Below the pieces are notes generated by a model. That model did no database searches and had not been told where the DNA came from. It saw nothing but the letters and a program-made list of their open reading frames with translations. Below, piece after piece: positions 21,814 through 32,967 of a DNA stretch of 64,000 nt. How positions within the stretch are numbered: position 1 is the first letter of the stretch; every line of letters begins with the position of its first letter. Position numbers and translations under genes: made by a program. The DNA comes from Costus lasius (Eukaryota; Streptophyta; Magnoliopsida; Zingiberales; Costaceae), in assembly GCA_027563935.2 (NCBI GenBank), contig JANVAS020000203.1, positions 1,922,001-1,986,000 on the forward strand, given 5' to 3'.

Positions 21814-23887
21814 TGTTGTGATCCGAGAGGACACACTTATGAATACAAGTAGGTAGACTTATTTCAGGTGTCGCGGCGAAAACCTAAGTGTTGGCACACA
21901 AGGACTTTTGTCACTCCCTGACACGACTCCAAAAACTTGTTATCCCTAAACTTGTAGTGTCCGTAAGTGCACGGATACTCGAAGTAATAAAGAAAATATC
22001 GAATCCACAGGGACCTATGTGTTAAGTACCAAATAGTTATATTCTTACTAGCTAAACAAATCGAATATGATGCAAGTAAATAATAGAAAGAACACGAAAT
22101 CAGAGAGAAACTGGGACTAGGGTTTCATTCACTTTAATTTTCATGACTACATATAGATAAATATTCATCTATCAAATTCAATCGTGATAAAGACATAATT
22201 TACTTTTTAAAGGGATCATCTCACTTTCGTGCAGATAATCATGCAGAGACCAATCCTCGCTTTCGCACAAGATTTATCCGAAGCTAATGATAAGTAAATC
22301 ATCAAACGAAGAACTCAAAGATCACTTTCGTGCATCCGAATTCTAAGTTGATCGTCTCGAGTGGAAACTCAAGGATCACTTTCATGCATCCGAGTCTCAA
22401 CACAAGTTTTACTTAAGGTTCTCCAACGTTCCGATCTTCACTTTCGTGCAAGATCTCCATGTTTGACACAATAACTCGATCCTAGGTTCATAATTATCAA
22501 CATGGCAATTAAACTACTAAAATCAAGAAATAAGAACTTAACCTAATTTCTTACGGTGAGTTCCTACTATTCAATTTTAGGGTTCCAAATCCTCAAGCAA
22601 ATCACCTTTCGGTCCTTATTGCGAAAACTCTAAATCATGATGACAAAAAGTAAACTAAGGAGAATCTTAGAGCAATAGTCGCATAGGTAAAATTATAAAT
22701 GTAGAATAATCATGATGAAAGCAAAAAGTATCTAGTCATTATGAAAATCAAAGGGAATTACTCCCGCATATCCCAAAGAGTGTTTAAGCTAGCATGGTGA
22801 AGAAAATACAATATTGCATTGTTTTAGAAGATCAAAAAATCAAAGGAAAAGAAGTTTTAAGAAAATACACCATAGCTATGAAATTAAACACAGCCATAAT
22901 TTGTAAAGGAGGGCGATGAACAGTAGCGGCGCCTCCTTCTTCTTTGATTTCTTTTCCAAATAATCTCCTTTCGTTCTGAAACTTCTGATACGTTGTCTCC
23001 TCCTCAAGGCGAAGCTTCAATACCAATTTCACAGCTAGAGGCGGCCTCCACGCCTGTCGGCGTGAAGCCAAACCCTAAGCTCCTCTCTGTCGATTGCTTC
23101 CCGAATAAATCCTCAAAATTGGGGCTTTCGGTGTCTTTATCTTCTCCTCGTTGAGACCAGTCCACCACTTCTTTTGGATCTCAATTTGGATGTCTGAATC
23201 TCCCACAATCATCTCCAAAAAAATCAGGCTTCAAAGTTGACCGTAGAAGTCGCGTTCAAAAGTAGAAATACGGCAGTGTAATGTTTCATGGCAGTGCCAT
23301 AAAATCGGTCGTGTTCTTTGATCTGATGTTGTCTGGAAAATACGACACCGTAAAGTGGTTCACGACACTGCTGTAAAATTGGCTGAACTCTCTGGTCGAA
23401 ATCGTCTAGAAAATATGGCCCGTGTCAAAGTTTAAGGCAGTGCCGTAATTTCAGCAATATTCTTTGTTCTGAATGCGCTTGAAAATACGGCCAGTGTAAT
23501 TTCTTACGGTCGTATCGTATTTTTCATTAAACTCTCTGATAGGAAAATCCACCAATTTACAGCAGTGCTCTGATATTACGGTAGCGTACGGAAATACGGT
23601 ACCGTAATATAGAATATTGCACTACCTTATTTTGGTGTGTTGCTCTGATTTACGTGAAATTTGTCAGGTGATCTCCTCTTGATGATGGTAACTCTTCCAT
23701 GTCATTGATTTTGCTTGAAAATGCCTTAAAATAGTGCCTTTTTACCTGAAAATCATGAAAAACCAAAATAGAAGTTGATTTTGCAATATTTAATAAATTT
23801 AGCATAAAAATAAGCAAAAGATCTTCAATTTGGCATGAAAATATATATAAAATGATACAAAATATACTTTATATTTTGGTGTCATCA
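21814..23887 (-). repeat. 5' LTR of B
   Basis: 2,074 bp, same structure as the 3' copy, with the PBS relic at 21,915-21,931, CTTTCGTGCA boxes at 22,215-22,455 and palindromes at 23,265-23,620 (more mutated than in the 3' copy). Confidence 0.87.
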
Positions 23888-24932
23888 CCATACCCAGGTG
23901 AAAGTCTGATTTAGTCATGACCATGAGATTGGGTGAAAATAAAGTGGTGACACATTTTGTCCAATCGGATATCAGTTTGGCAAAGAGACTATAATGCATC
24001 GGTATCTTGTTGCGATGATGGGAATGTTGATGTTGATATCCATTCCGAAAACTTGGGTAGCAGTGATGCACTGCTAGGTGCCACTCACTGTTTCTGATGA
24101 CTTGAGTTCATCACTACCCACGTCAGAGGAACCTACAGGGTCGTCCAACTTGATACTCAGGTTCTCATATTGATCGAGTAGTCTTATGATCGAGTTTTTG
24201 GATAACTCGGATCTATTTAGGAGAATTCATCTGCAAAATTGTGCTTGATGAGATGGAAGGGATTTAATGGTGCTAAACTTTATTTTTGGCAAGTTGACCC
24301 CGGGTTAACCACAGTTAGCCGTATTTAACTAGGGTTGCATCGGATAGAGTCCGATGGCTTAATTAGTTTGCTTAATGAAATCTAGCATGGACCAATGGGC
24401 CATGAGGATAAGTCGCCTAGGCCCAATAGTTATCATGGGAATTAAATTCTGTATTTAATTCTGCATTTAATTGTGAATTTAATTTAGAGATTAATTCTGA
24501 ATTTAATTCAAAATGTTAGGAGTCACTATGATTTCTATATAATGGATTGAGAGTAGATGTGCCTAAGTGATTTTTTGGAAGAGCTCTCTCCTTGGAGACA
24601 TCTCTCTCCTTCCTTTTCCTCTTGACGCATTCTCCTTGTGGGTGGCGCAAGTTTATGAGGAGAACTCCCAAAGGCGTGGATCTTCTTCCTGAGGCTAGCA
24701 CCGAGCGTGGAAGAATAGAACTTGAGTGTTTGTTGTGTGTGAGACTGCAGAGGGGGCACGCTTGGGCGCCTACATCTCATCTCCCTTCTTTGCTCTAAGG
24801 TATCATCCATCACTCATCGTGTCGACTCCTTCACATGACTCAATCTTTTGGGTTTTTGGGACCGGCCTATTTCGGGGATTGCTTCCACTATGTATATCTG
24901 TAAAATTTTAAAATCCTTTGGGTTTCCCAACA
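23888..24932 (+). repeat. 3' LTR of G, remainder
   Basis: Begins with the CCATA duplication. From about 24,265 it matches the 5' LTR of G and ends gggtttcccaaca. The whole LTR without B is about 1.58 kb. Confidence 0.82.
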
Positions 24933-25019
24933 CAATATAGAGAAGCTACCCCTAAAGCCGATTGAGCGGAGGAATAGTGAGCGGCCAGCGGAGACGAACC
25001 CTAGTTTTCGTCCGCCACT

Positions 25020-25560
25020 ACCGTTGATGAGAGAGACAAAAATAAGATTGGATAGCTGAGATTTTTTTCTAATAAAACTGACGGTCCAGATCCAAACGAA
25101 ATCAACGTCCCAGTTTACTTCGAACAATATCTAACGGTCGAGATCAATCTGATAACTAAATTGAATCCAATAGCTGAGATTCGTCCACTTCATATCGACT
25201 CTCCAGATTTAAATAAAATTGATGGTCTAGATTACTTCAAGTGAATCAGATAGCTGAGATCATTCAAGTTAGATCCAACAGTTCAAATCAAATCTAACAG
25301 TCTAGATCTGAATTAAAATCTACGGTCCAGATTACTTCAAGTCAAATCGGACAGCTAAGATCATTACGAACAAATAAACTGAATCGAACGGCTGAGATTC
25401 GTTCACTTCAAATCGATAATCTACAATTAAATCAAATTGATGGTCCAAATTCAAATCAAATCAATGCTTAAGATTAAAATGAAATTGACGGTTCAAATCT
25501 GAATATCAAACAAATGAACAGTTGAGAATGATTAGAACATATCTAAGTTAATCGGTTGAC
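25020..25560. repeat. Degenerate short repeats (gctgagat / ggtccagat)
   Basis: Roughly 30-35-bp blocks alternating 'aacggctgagat' and 'acggtccagat' variants with 'aatcaaat' spacers. Highly diverged; no coding potential. The preceding 24,933-25,019 has no recognised content. Confidence 0.6.
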
Positions 25561-25900
25561 TTTTGACATGATCAAGGTATCGATCCCAACTATATTGAAC
25601 CTGATCTTTCCAAATGTGATATCGGATTGTCGATCCAAGACCTAGGTTGATACAAATCTATGAATTTAAATGAACTTGATCTTTCTAAATATGTTATCGG
25701 ATCTTCGATCTGAGACTTGAATTGAAGCAGATATACGAATCTAAATGAACAGTCATGATGAGTTTGATCTAAATATGAAATCAATGGCTAACTTTTGACA
25801 TGATCAAGGTGTCGATCCCTACTAAATCGAACTTGATATTTCTAAATATAATATTGGCTTTTTGATCGGAATACTAGATTGAAGCAAAGCTATGAATTTA
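25557..25900. repeat. Diverged tandem repeat, about 75 bp and 236 bp periods
   Basis: 'acttttgacatgatcaaggt.tcgatccc' occurs at 25,557 and 25,793. Within this, 'gaac.tgat.tttc.aaat.t.atat.gg' occurs at about 25,598, 25,672 and 25,828, each time followed by 'tatgaatttaaat'-like sequence. Confidence 0.6.
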
Positions 25901-25965
25901 AATCAATAGACATGAGAAGATCAAATATTTGATGGATGAGCATAATCTGAGCCAATTGAAGTTAA

Positions 25966-26745
25966 ATATCCAACAAACCATCAAGGCCAGACATTGTTTT
26001 CTCAAATTAAATATCCAATAAGTCATCAAGGTCGGAAAAAGAATTTCTGAAAACCTTAATTTTCACAATAAAGTATTGTTTGGGAGGTGCTTAAGTCGAC
26101 GTTTACTGTCGGGGCATAACTCCTCAATATGATGTTGTGTTTGTTAAGATTGAAATATCCAACAAGCCGTCAAGGCCAGATGACTTTACCCAACAAGCCG
26201 TTGAGGCCGGGTATCTTTCAAATTGAATATCCAACAAGCCGTCAAGGCCGCATAGCTTTACCCAATAAGCCACTAAGGGCGGGTGTCTTTCAAAATTGAA
26301 TATCCAACAAGCCGTCAAGGCCGAATATCTTTACCCAACAAACCATTGAGGCTGGGTATCATTCAAATTGAATATCTAACAAGCTGTCAAGGCCAGTAAT
26401 CTTTACTGAATAAGCCGTTGAGGCCGAGTATTTTATCAAATTGAATGTCCAACAAGCCATCATGGCCAGATATCTTTACCCAACAAGCCAATGAGGCCGG
26501 GTATTTTCTCAAGTTGAATATCCAACAAGCCGTCAAGGCTAGATAGCTTTACCCAATAAGTCATTAAGGCCAGGTATTTTTTCAAATTGTATATCCAATA
26601 AGCCGTCAAGGCCTGATATCTTTACCCAATAAGCCGTTGAGGTCGGGTATTTCTCAAAATTGGTTATCCAACAAGTCATTGAGACCGGATCTATTCTAAA
26701 ACCAAATTATCCAATAAGCCTTTGCATGGCCGGGTATTTGACATA
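25966..26745. repeat. Minisatellite of about 73 bp, compound unit
   Basis: Unit: 'atatccaacaagccgtcaaggcc' plus a half-repeat 'tttacccaataagccgttgaggccgggtatt'. Starts near 26,154, 26,227, 26,301, 26,370, 26,446, 26,518, 26,591 and 26,666; isolated early copies at 25,966-26,030. The two halves resemble each other, so the unit probably arose by dimerisation of a 36-bp repeat. Confidence 0.85.
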
Positions 26746-26989
26746 TACAAATCATTTAAGTTGATGAAGACTTTTCTCTTTTGTTATTTTTCTTTCCAAA
26801 ATCATCATGTATTTTCTTTATAATGTTTAATGAATCATATTGTTCAGTCATTTTATTTTTCATTTTATTCATAACATAGATCTCTCAATCAAAAGTGCTC
26901 TAATTTTTTAGGGGTAATTAACAATGAATGCTTGCGTTCTTTGGAAGCCAGAACCCATTAAACAAAAAAGCCTTATTTTATAAGGTGAA
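26746..26989. other. No recognised content
   Basis: AT-rich stretch between the minisatellite and the truncated end of element F; I see no gene, LTR end or repeat here. Confidence 0.5.
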
Positions 26990-27609
26990 TTTGAAAAAGT
27001 CAAAACATATTTAAAATGACCAAAACAGACCCAACAGCTACTACATTTGCCTTACCAGGGTCATAATTAATAGTATAATCATAATCTTTTAGAATTTTCA
27101 TCCATCTTCTTTGTCTCATATTCAATTCTTTTTTATTGAACATATACTTTAAGCTTTTATGGTCTGTATATATCTCAAAGGTGACTCCATATAAATAATG
27201 GCTCCAAATTTTCAAAGTAAAGATAATAGCTGCCAACTCTAAATCATGAACTAGATAATTCTTTTCATACTCCTTGAGTTGGCATAAGCATATGCAATCA
27301 CTCTACCATTTTGCATTAAAACTCCTCCTACTCCTTGGATTGAGGCATCAATATATACAGTGTATCCAATATCACCACTAGGAATGAGTATCACAGGTGT
27401 AGAAACTAACCTACTTTTAAGCTCTTGGAAACTCCTTTCGCATATATCATCCTAAAGAAATTTCACCCCTTTCTTGTCAAGTGAGTTAGGGGAGCAGCTA
27501 TCTTTGAGAATCCTTCTACGAATCTCCTATAATAGCCTGCTAATCCTAGGAAGCTTCTGATTTCTTGCATGCATCTTAGCCTCTCCCAGTGAAGCATAGC
27601 ACTAAATTT
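26990..27609 (-). pseudogene. RT C-part and RNase H of F (truncated)
   Basis: Best block 27,000-27,236: [51 protein letters not shown]. This is the plant Ty3/gypsy RNase H signature (TDHKSLKY), though the usual VVADALSR end is lost to a frame change. The block 27,237-27,609 still shows RT thumb/connection homology with stops. No integrase follows. Confidence 0.8.
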
Positions 27610-28881
27610 CTAGGGGTCAACGGCTATTCCTTCACCTGAAATCACATGGCCCAAGAAAATCACTTCTTTCAACCAGAATGCATACTTACTGAATTTTGCA
27701 TATAACTTTTCCTTCCTTAGAATGTCCAGTACAATTCTTAAGTGTTCCTCATGTTCACAATTACTACAAAAATATACTAGGATATCATCAATGAATACCA
27801 CAACAAACTTGTCTAGACAACCAATAAAAACTCTATTCATTAATTCCATGAATGCAGCTGGGGCATTAGTTAGCCCAAATGGCATCACCAAAAACTTATA
27901 ATGCCTGTATCGAGTCCGAAAAGCTATCTTTGGTATGTCCTCTGCCTTAATTCTCAGTTTATGACCTTAGATCAATTTTTGAATAAATACAAATGTCTTT
28001 CAATTGATCAAACAAATCAACTATTCGAGGTAAAGGGTATTTATTCTTGATAATAACTGTATTCAGTTGTCTATAATCTATGCATAGTCTGAAAGAACCA
28101 TCTTTCTTTTTTACAAAAAGGACTGGAGCACCCTAGGGTGACATACTAGGTTGTATAAATCCCTTTCTAAGTAGCTCCTGTAATTGCTCTTTAAGTTCTT
28201 CCAGCTCTTTAGGTACCATGCAATAAGGTGCTTTCGAGATTGGAGTAGTTCCAAGCTGTAAGTCAATTATAAACTCAATTTGCCTATGATGTGGCAACTC
28301 AGTATATTCCCTAACCACTGAAACCTGATCAATTGGCACTTTTGGTTGCTCTGAGACTCCCATAATAGATAATAAATATCCATGGCATTCGCCTCTAAGC
28401 AACCTTTTAACTTGCAAAGCAAATATTATCAAGGCAATATGTCCTAACACCTCGATAAAAGTCCAAGCAGACCTTTCTGGTAGATTAAAATATACCACAT
28501 GTTTGTAGCAGTCCACTAGAGCATGGTTGACAGAAAGCTAGTCCATGCATAGGATGATGTCAAAATCTGAAAAGCTCAACACCATCAAATCAGCATAAAT
28601 ACTCACATCATTAAATACTAAGGGACATTGCTTCAATTTATTGTTTCACTATAACATACCTCCAACTATCCGTGTAGGTCTTTTTCCCAATTTTACAACA
28701 AAAGTAGATGACATGAAAGAATGGGTGCTACCCGTGTCAATCAAAATACTTGTAGGGTTATCAAATACTAAAATAATACCCTGCAAAATAGAACCGGCTA
28801 CCTGCTGAGCTTCTTGTTGTGTCAATGCATGCTCTCGAGCTGCAACAAGAACATGTGGCTGGGCGCCAGAAGCTATGAAGT
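27610..28881 (-). pseudogene. Protease and reverse transcriptase of F (broken)
   Basis: Near 28,700-28,745 the minus strand gives ILIDTGSTHSFMS, the aspartic protease active site. 28,133-28,516 holds the RT start (YRMVPKELEELKEQLQELLRKGFIQPS-like, ending in SP). 27,610-27,891 holds [20 protein letters not shown] and FIDDILVYF, the catalytic region of Ty3/gypsy RT. Frame changes near 27,900-28,130 and several stops separate the blocks. Not functional. Confidence 0.85.
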
Positions 28882-30083
28882 CTAAGGCCCCTTTTGACTC
28901 GGTTTACCATGATAAACTACTAACTGGAAGCTCTGACGTGAGGCAAGTTGAAATGATTGGATCCTATGAGGGCAATTCTTCTTAAAATGGCCCATTTGCT
29001 TACAATGGTGACATTGAATTCCTGTGAATGGGCAAGATTTGGCTAAGTGCCCCATTTGACCACATTTAAAACATGCTTTTGAATATATTGATCTCATAGA
29101 GCTAGCTTTCTGAGTAGTATGTGATGTTCCCTGCATACCCCATCCTATTAACTTTGGCTTTTTGGGGGAAAATTCTATGACCATATGACTACATCCTGGA
29201 GCTAGCTATGAGTACTCTGATTGTTTTCCAAATATTCTTGGTCCAAGTTGTCCTTGCATTCTACTCTTTTGCTTTTCCTGAGCAATACCCAAATAAACAG
29301 ACTCTACTATCATTGTTGTGTCAATCACCACCTAAAAGTCATCTAGGGGTGTGGCTGTCATTTGGTCTCTAATTGGAAAATCTAAGCCACTAATAAAATG
29401 TTGTGACTGTTGTCTATTAGTGGCCACGATCTCAATGAATAACTCTGCTAGCCTCTCAAACTCTGTAACATAGTCTAACACTGATCTCCCAGCTTGTTGC
29501 AAGTTTAGAAATTCTTGTCTTTTGTTGTTTTGGAAGGTTTTGGGAAAATATTTATCGTAGAATGATTCCTTGAACACACTCCAAGTGAGAGCACTTGCTT
29601 GTAAGGTAGTCTTCTTAACATTCCACTGCCTCTTTGCTTGTAAGGTAGTCTTCTTAACATTCCACCACCTCTTTGCTTGATCTGTAAGGAAGTGACCTTC
29701 TAGTGCCACTCTATTCTCATCTGGGCATTTCATTAAATCTAAGATCTCTTCTACACTAGCTAGCCAATTACGAGCTACCCATGATTCTGGTTGTCCCTTA
29801 AATGTGCCAAAATATTCCTTGCCTATTTGGATAAAGTGCATTAATATACTTGTATTTCCTGTCCGGGGTTCTACCCTTTGTACCATTAGTGGTGTTGGGG
29901 TAGAGATAGTTGCTTCACTTTCAACAACCTGCATCCTGGTTCACTTTGGCTCCATCTAGGGACCCTTGGTGGTTGTTGTGGTAGTGCCGTTACCTCTTGT
30001 AAAGAAGCACCTCGCTCTTTGGCCTCTCTTCGAGTCCTCTGAGAGCCAGTAGAAGATATTCCTCTTTGAGTCTTTGGAGCCAT
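28882..30083 (-). pseudogene. Gag of F with two zinc knuckles
   Basis: Probable start MAPKTQRGIS at 30,083. The capsid part (29,332-29,934) includes FKGQPESWVARNWLASVEEI, FYDKYFPKTFQNNKRQEFL and VLDYVTEFERLAEL. The nucleocapsid (28,882-29,184) has CFKCGQMGHLAKSC and CHHCKQMGHFKKNC. A 39-bp in-frame duplication near 29,590-29,675 repeats the 13 residues around WNVKKTTLQAK. Stops and a frame change lie between 29,185 and 29,331 and near 29,930. Confidence 0.85.
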
Positions 30084-30259
30084 CCTACCAACCACAAACA
30101 CAATTATTCAAACAATATATATTAAGTGGACCAATAAGTAAATTCTTACCATACTATATTCTTAATATTAAAACCTAAACATAATCCTTAGTGCTTACCC
30201 ATACCGACTGAAGTTCCTATAAGCCAAAGGCCTTAGAATCTAACAACTCATACAACCTA

Positions 30260-30271
30260 GCTCTAATACCA
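30260..30271 (-). other. Primer-binding site of F
   Basis: Minus strand tggtattagagc, one mismatch from the iMet consensus, six bases from the LTR end at 30,278. Confidence 0.8.
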
Positions 30272-30277
30272 ATAAAT

Positions 30278-31264
30278 TGTCACTCCTCAACAGAGTGTCA
30301 TCCAAAAAATCTTGCCTGACACCTTCACCTTCGAGGTGAAACAATTTCGTGTTACTTATAATTTCATAGTCCAATAGCATTTTTACAACTAACAAAAGAA
30401 TATCTACAACATATCTCAAAACATCAACCTGTATATCAACCTTTAATAAAATATTTATATTTACCATAAATTCACATCATTCATAAGTACCATAATCAAA
30501 ACCAAAATTCATCGATTTGATAACAAAAACTACAATTTGATTGGTCCATAACCCAAAATGCATAAATATCCAATATGTCAATTATTTCAACAATTATATG
30601 AATTCAATAATGCAACAAAAATTCATTCACATTCTTCAATTAATTAATACAAGAAGCACAAAGGAGTTTAGAAACAAAACAAGAGAAGGAACAATAAGAA
30701 TGTCATGGTATCACATATATTAATATTTAATACCATGATTTACAAAGGAAGGGACAAGATCCCCACCTCCAAGCCTCTCCTTGGTACACGTCACAATATC
30801 ACTCCAAGATCCTACTTGTTACCTAAATCAATTATTCAAAATTATTGTCTTTTCTTCCATTTCTACACATAAGACATGCTATCATTTAATTGCACTACTA
30901 TATAATCTAACTTCTACATATACCACAATTATAGTGATTACAATCTTCGCAATGTATCAACATATAAGTATTTACACTTACATTTCTAAATACCCATATT
31001 TCATTCTATAAATTTATTCATTCCTAATCAACAACAACAAATAAATATTTAGTTTAGTTGCTATTACCTATACTATTTCCTTCCTTAAATAGTAATAAAA
31101 ATAAGCTTGGACTTTGTAATCATAATATGAATTATTTACTCAATTGACATATATCTTATACGTACACAACTAGCTTTATCCTAAGAGTTGCATAAGTCAT
31201 TAAACTAATTTTAATGAAAACATGCCTCAGTAGTCTAAGTTTCATTCCTGCTATTAGTAACTAG
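30278..31264 (-). repeat. 5' LTR of F, proximal part
   Basis: AT-rich, starts tgtcactcctcaacagagtg (in + reading). Interrupted at 31,264 by copia I, with the ACTAG duplication at 31,260-31,264. Confidence 0.7.
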
Positions 31265-32947
31265 TGAAAGTCCCCTATAATAAGGGGGGGGGGGGCGAAA
31301 CCCTAATAGGAGGCGCAACAAAACTCTAGCGGAATCAAGGGTTTCTAACAGGATCGCATAGCATGTAATATATTCAACTTTCAATGAAAAACGATTCTTA
31401 CCATTGCCATCGCTTAGATGATGTCTTGGAAGGAAAGGCGCAAATGCTCCTTCTCCTAAGGTGACGCACACAATTGATGTCGCCTACTCTTCTCTTGGTG
31501 CTCCTTGTGCTAGCAAGGCTCCAAGAGGTCCTTGTCGTATGGAAGGGAAGAGAATCCTTTGCTTGGCGATTTCTTCCTTCTCCTTTTTCGTCAACCTCTT
31601 CACCACTCTCAAAAGAGCTTGTTGGCGACGAGAGATGAGGAGAGATGAGAGATGAAAGCGTCTTAGGCGTGAACGTGAGGTGTTCCCACGTTTAGAAGTC
31701 ATGGCTTCTAAATTTAGTAAACCCCAAACGTTCATGCGATCATGGGTTCACCCCATGCGCAAACTCATCTTCTCTTGAACCATGCGCTCACTCAATGAGC
31801 CGGTTCAATTTGGTTTGGTTCAAAGACCAATCAACCCAAGCCATTAGTCCAGATCCTATTAAACCCTAAGGCTCTTGATCTGACCGTCGATCTCTTGATG
31901 CTGCTGATCTCACTGATCTAGCATCCATTCTCTCGATCGAAGCTTACCGATCTCAAGCCCTAATCAATCAAACATGATCAGACCAGATCTCACTTACAAT
32001 CAGAGATTAAATCCCTTTAAACTGAACCTGAATAATTCAGTCCACACGATCTGACTTAAGTAAGCCATATCATCAAATTGTGCGACCCTGAGGGTTTCCT
32101 TTAAATGTCGGTAACGATAACTCACGTTATCACGATCAGTGAGGGGTATCTAGCAACACATCACTGTCTCCCGATATAAAGGAAAGAGTCTTCCAAGACT
32201 ACACCCAAACCACAGCACAAGTGTGAATCAACTCACAAGGCATACATGTTTCCTTTGCCACTGGATGTTCTTATTGGACAAGCGTGTCAAGCTTGTAACT
32301 CCAATATGATGAGCATGATTAGATCAGATGAACATAGTCACCTGGGTATGGCCATACTCTTTTCTCAATCATCTCATCCAGGGGGCCCTTTAGAACATCA
32401 CACTCCAATTAAGGAGACGGCAATCCTATGTCTATCACTAGTGCCCTAACCTGACTCAAGCTCACCATCCAAGATAGTCTATAATCATTATGTTTCAAAT
32501 GATATTGAACTACCTCAAAACAATGACAATCATCATTTAGAAACACAAGTGATCTCAAGTCAGAGGACATGTGCCACTTGTTGCAATCAAGGATTATTCA
32601 CATTGTGACAAGCAATTGAATAACCTAGTAGGGTCTGTCCAGTACATCCAATGTACCCATGAGTCTACATCTTATTCCATGCTCGAAGCATCCTATAAGA
32701 TTAGAACACATATTAGTCTTAACCATATCAAGGCTGTCTCATGTTCACCAAGATATCTCGACTAAGGACTTTATAGCATGTCAGCCCAGCTGAACAGCTT
32801 TGAGACATTATTCAGAAGTACAATTATTGCAGCAGACAATGTAACAAACTGAATAACAACCATGCCTTTATAAACATAAGAGTTTATTACATGATACTGA
32901 TACATTCCCAAGGCCTCAAACATTAGCCTTAAGGGCATACCCCAACA
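31265..32947 (-). repeat. 3' LTR of I
   Basis: 1,683 bp, minus strand TGTTGGGGTATGCCC...GGGGACTTTCA. It has a 12-G run near the low-coordinate end (31,285-31,296). Small frames inside are copied in the other LTR and are not genes. Confidence 0.92.
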
Positions 32948-32960
32948 ATCTCCCACTTGC
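32948..32960 (-). other. Polypurine tract of I
   Basis: Minus strand gcaagtgggagat directly before the 3' LTR; eight bases after the pol stop codon. Confidence 0.85.
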
Positions 32961-32967
32961 ACTTAAT

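Larger units (their letters stand above)
16706..23887 (-). mobile_element. Complete Athila-type non-autonomous element B
   Basis: Two LTRs (16,706-18,778 and 21,814-23,887), target duplication CCATA on both sides, and a PBS at 21,790. The internal region of about 3.0 kb holds one gag-like ORF. Compared with C, it lacks the equivalent of about 53,650-54,805, so the internal palindrome array and conserved hairpin are missing. No pol is present. LTRs differ at many sites, so the insertion is not recent. Confidence 0.88.
10021..24932 (+). mobile_element. Ty1/copia element G, host of A, H and B (degraded)
   Basis: Plus-strand copia element. A partial 5' LTR (10,021-10,754) matches the end of the 3' LTR (23,888-24,932). 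It has a PBS, a long leader, a gag start at 12,336, the RNase H/C-terminal end at 15,957-16,145, a polypurine tract, and a 3' LTR from 16,167 that is split by B. All of protease, integrase, RT and most of gag are gone, replaced by the 5' half of H. The protein ends resemble the intact copia element I, so the same broad lineage (Angela/Tork-like) is likely. Confidence 0.8.

Noticed and set aside
24733..24911. Small frame MFVVCETAEG..., also at 10,539
   Set aside because: Inside both LTRs of G; copied with the LTR.
26148..26745. CRISPR-like regular repeats
   Set aside because: Repeats are degenerate, spacers are themselves repeats, and the setting is plant retrotransposon DNA.
31484..31735. 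83-codon frame present twice (also 40,607-40,858)
   Set aside because: Part of the two LTRs of copia I, same copies by definition.
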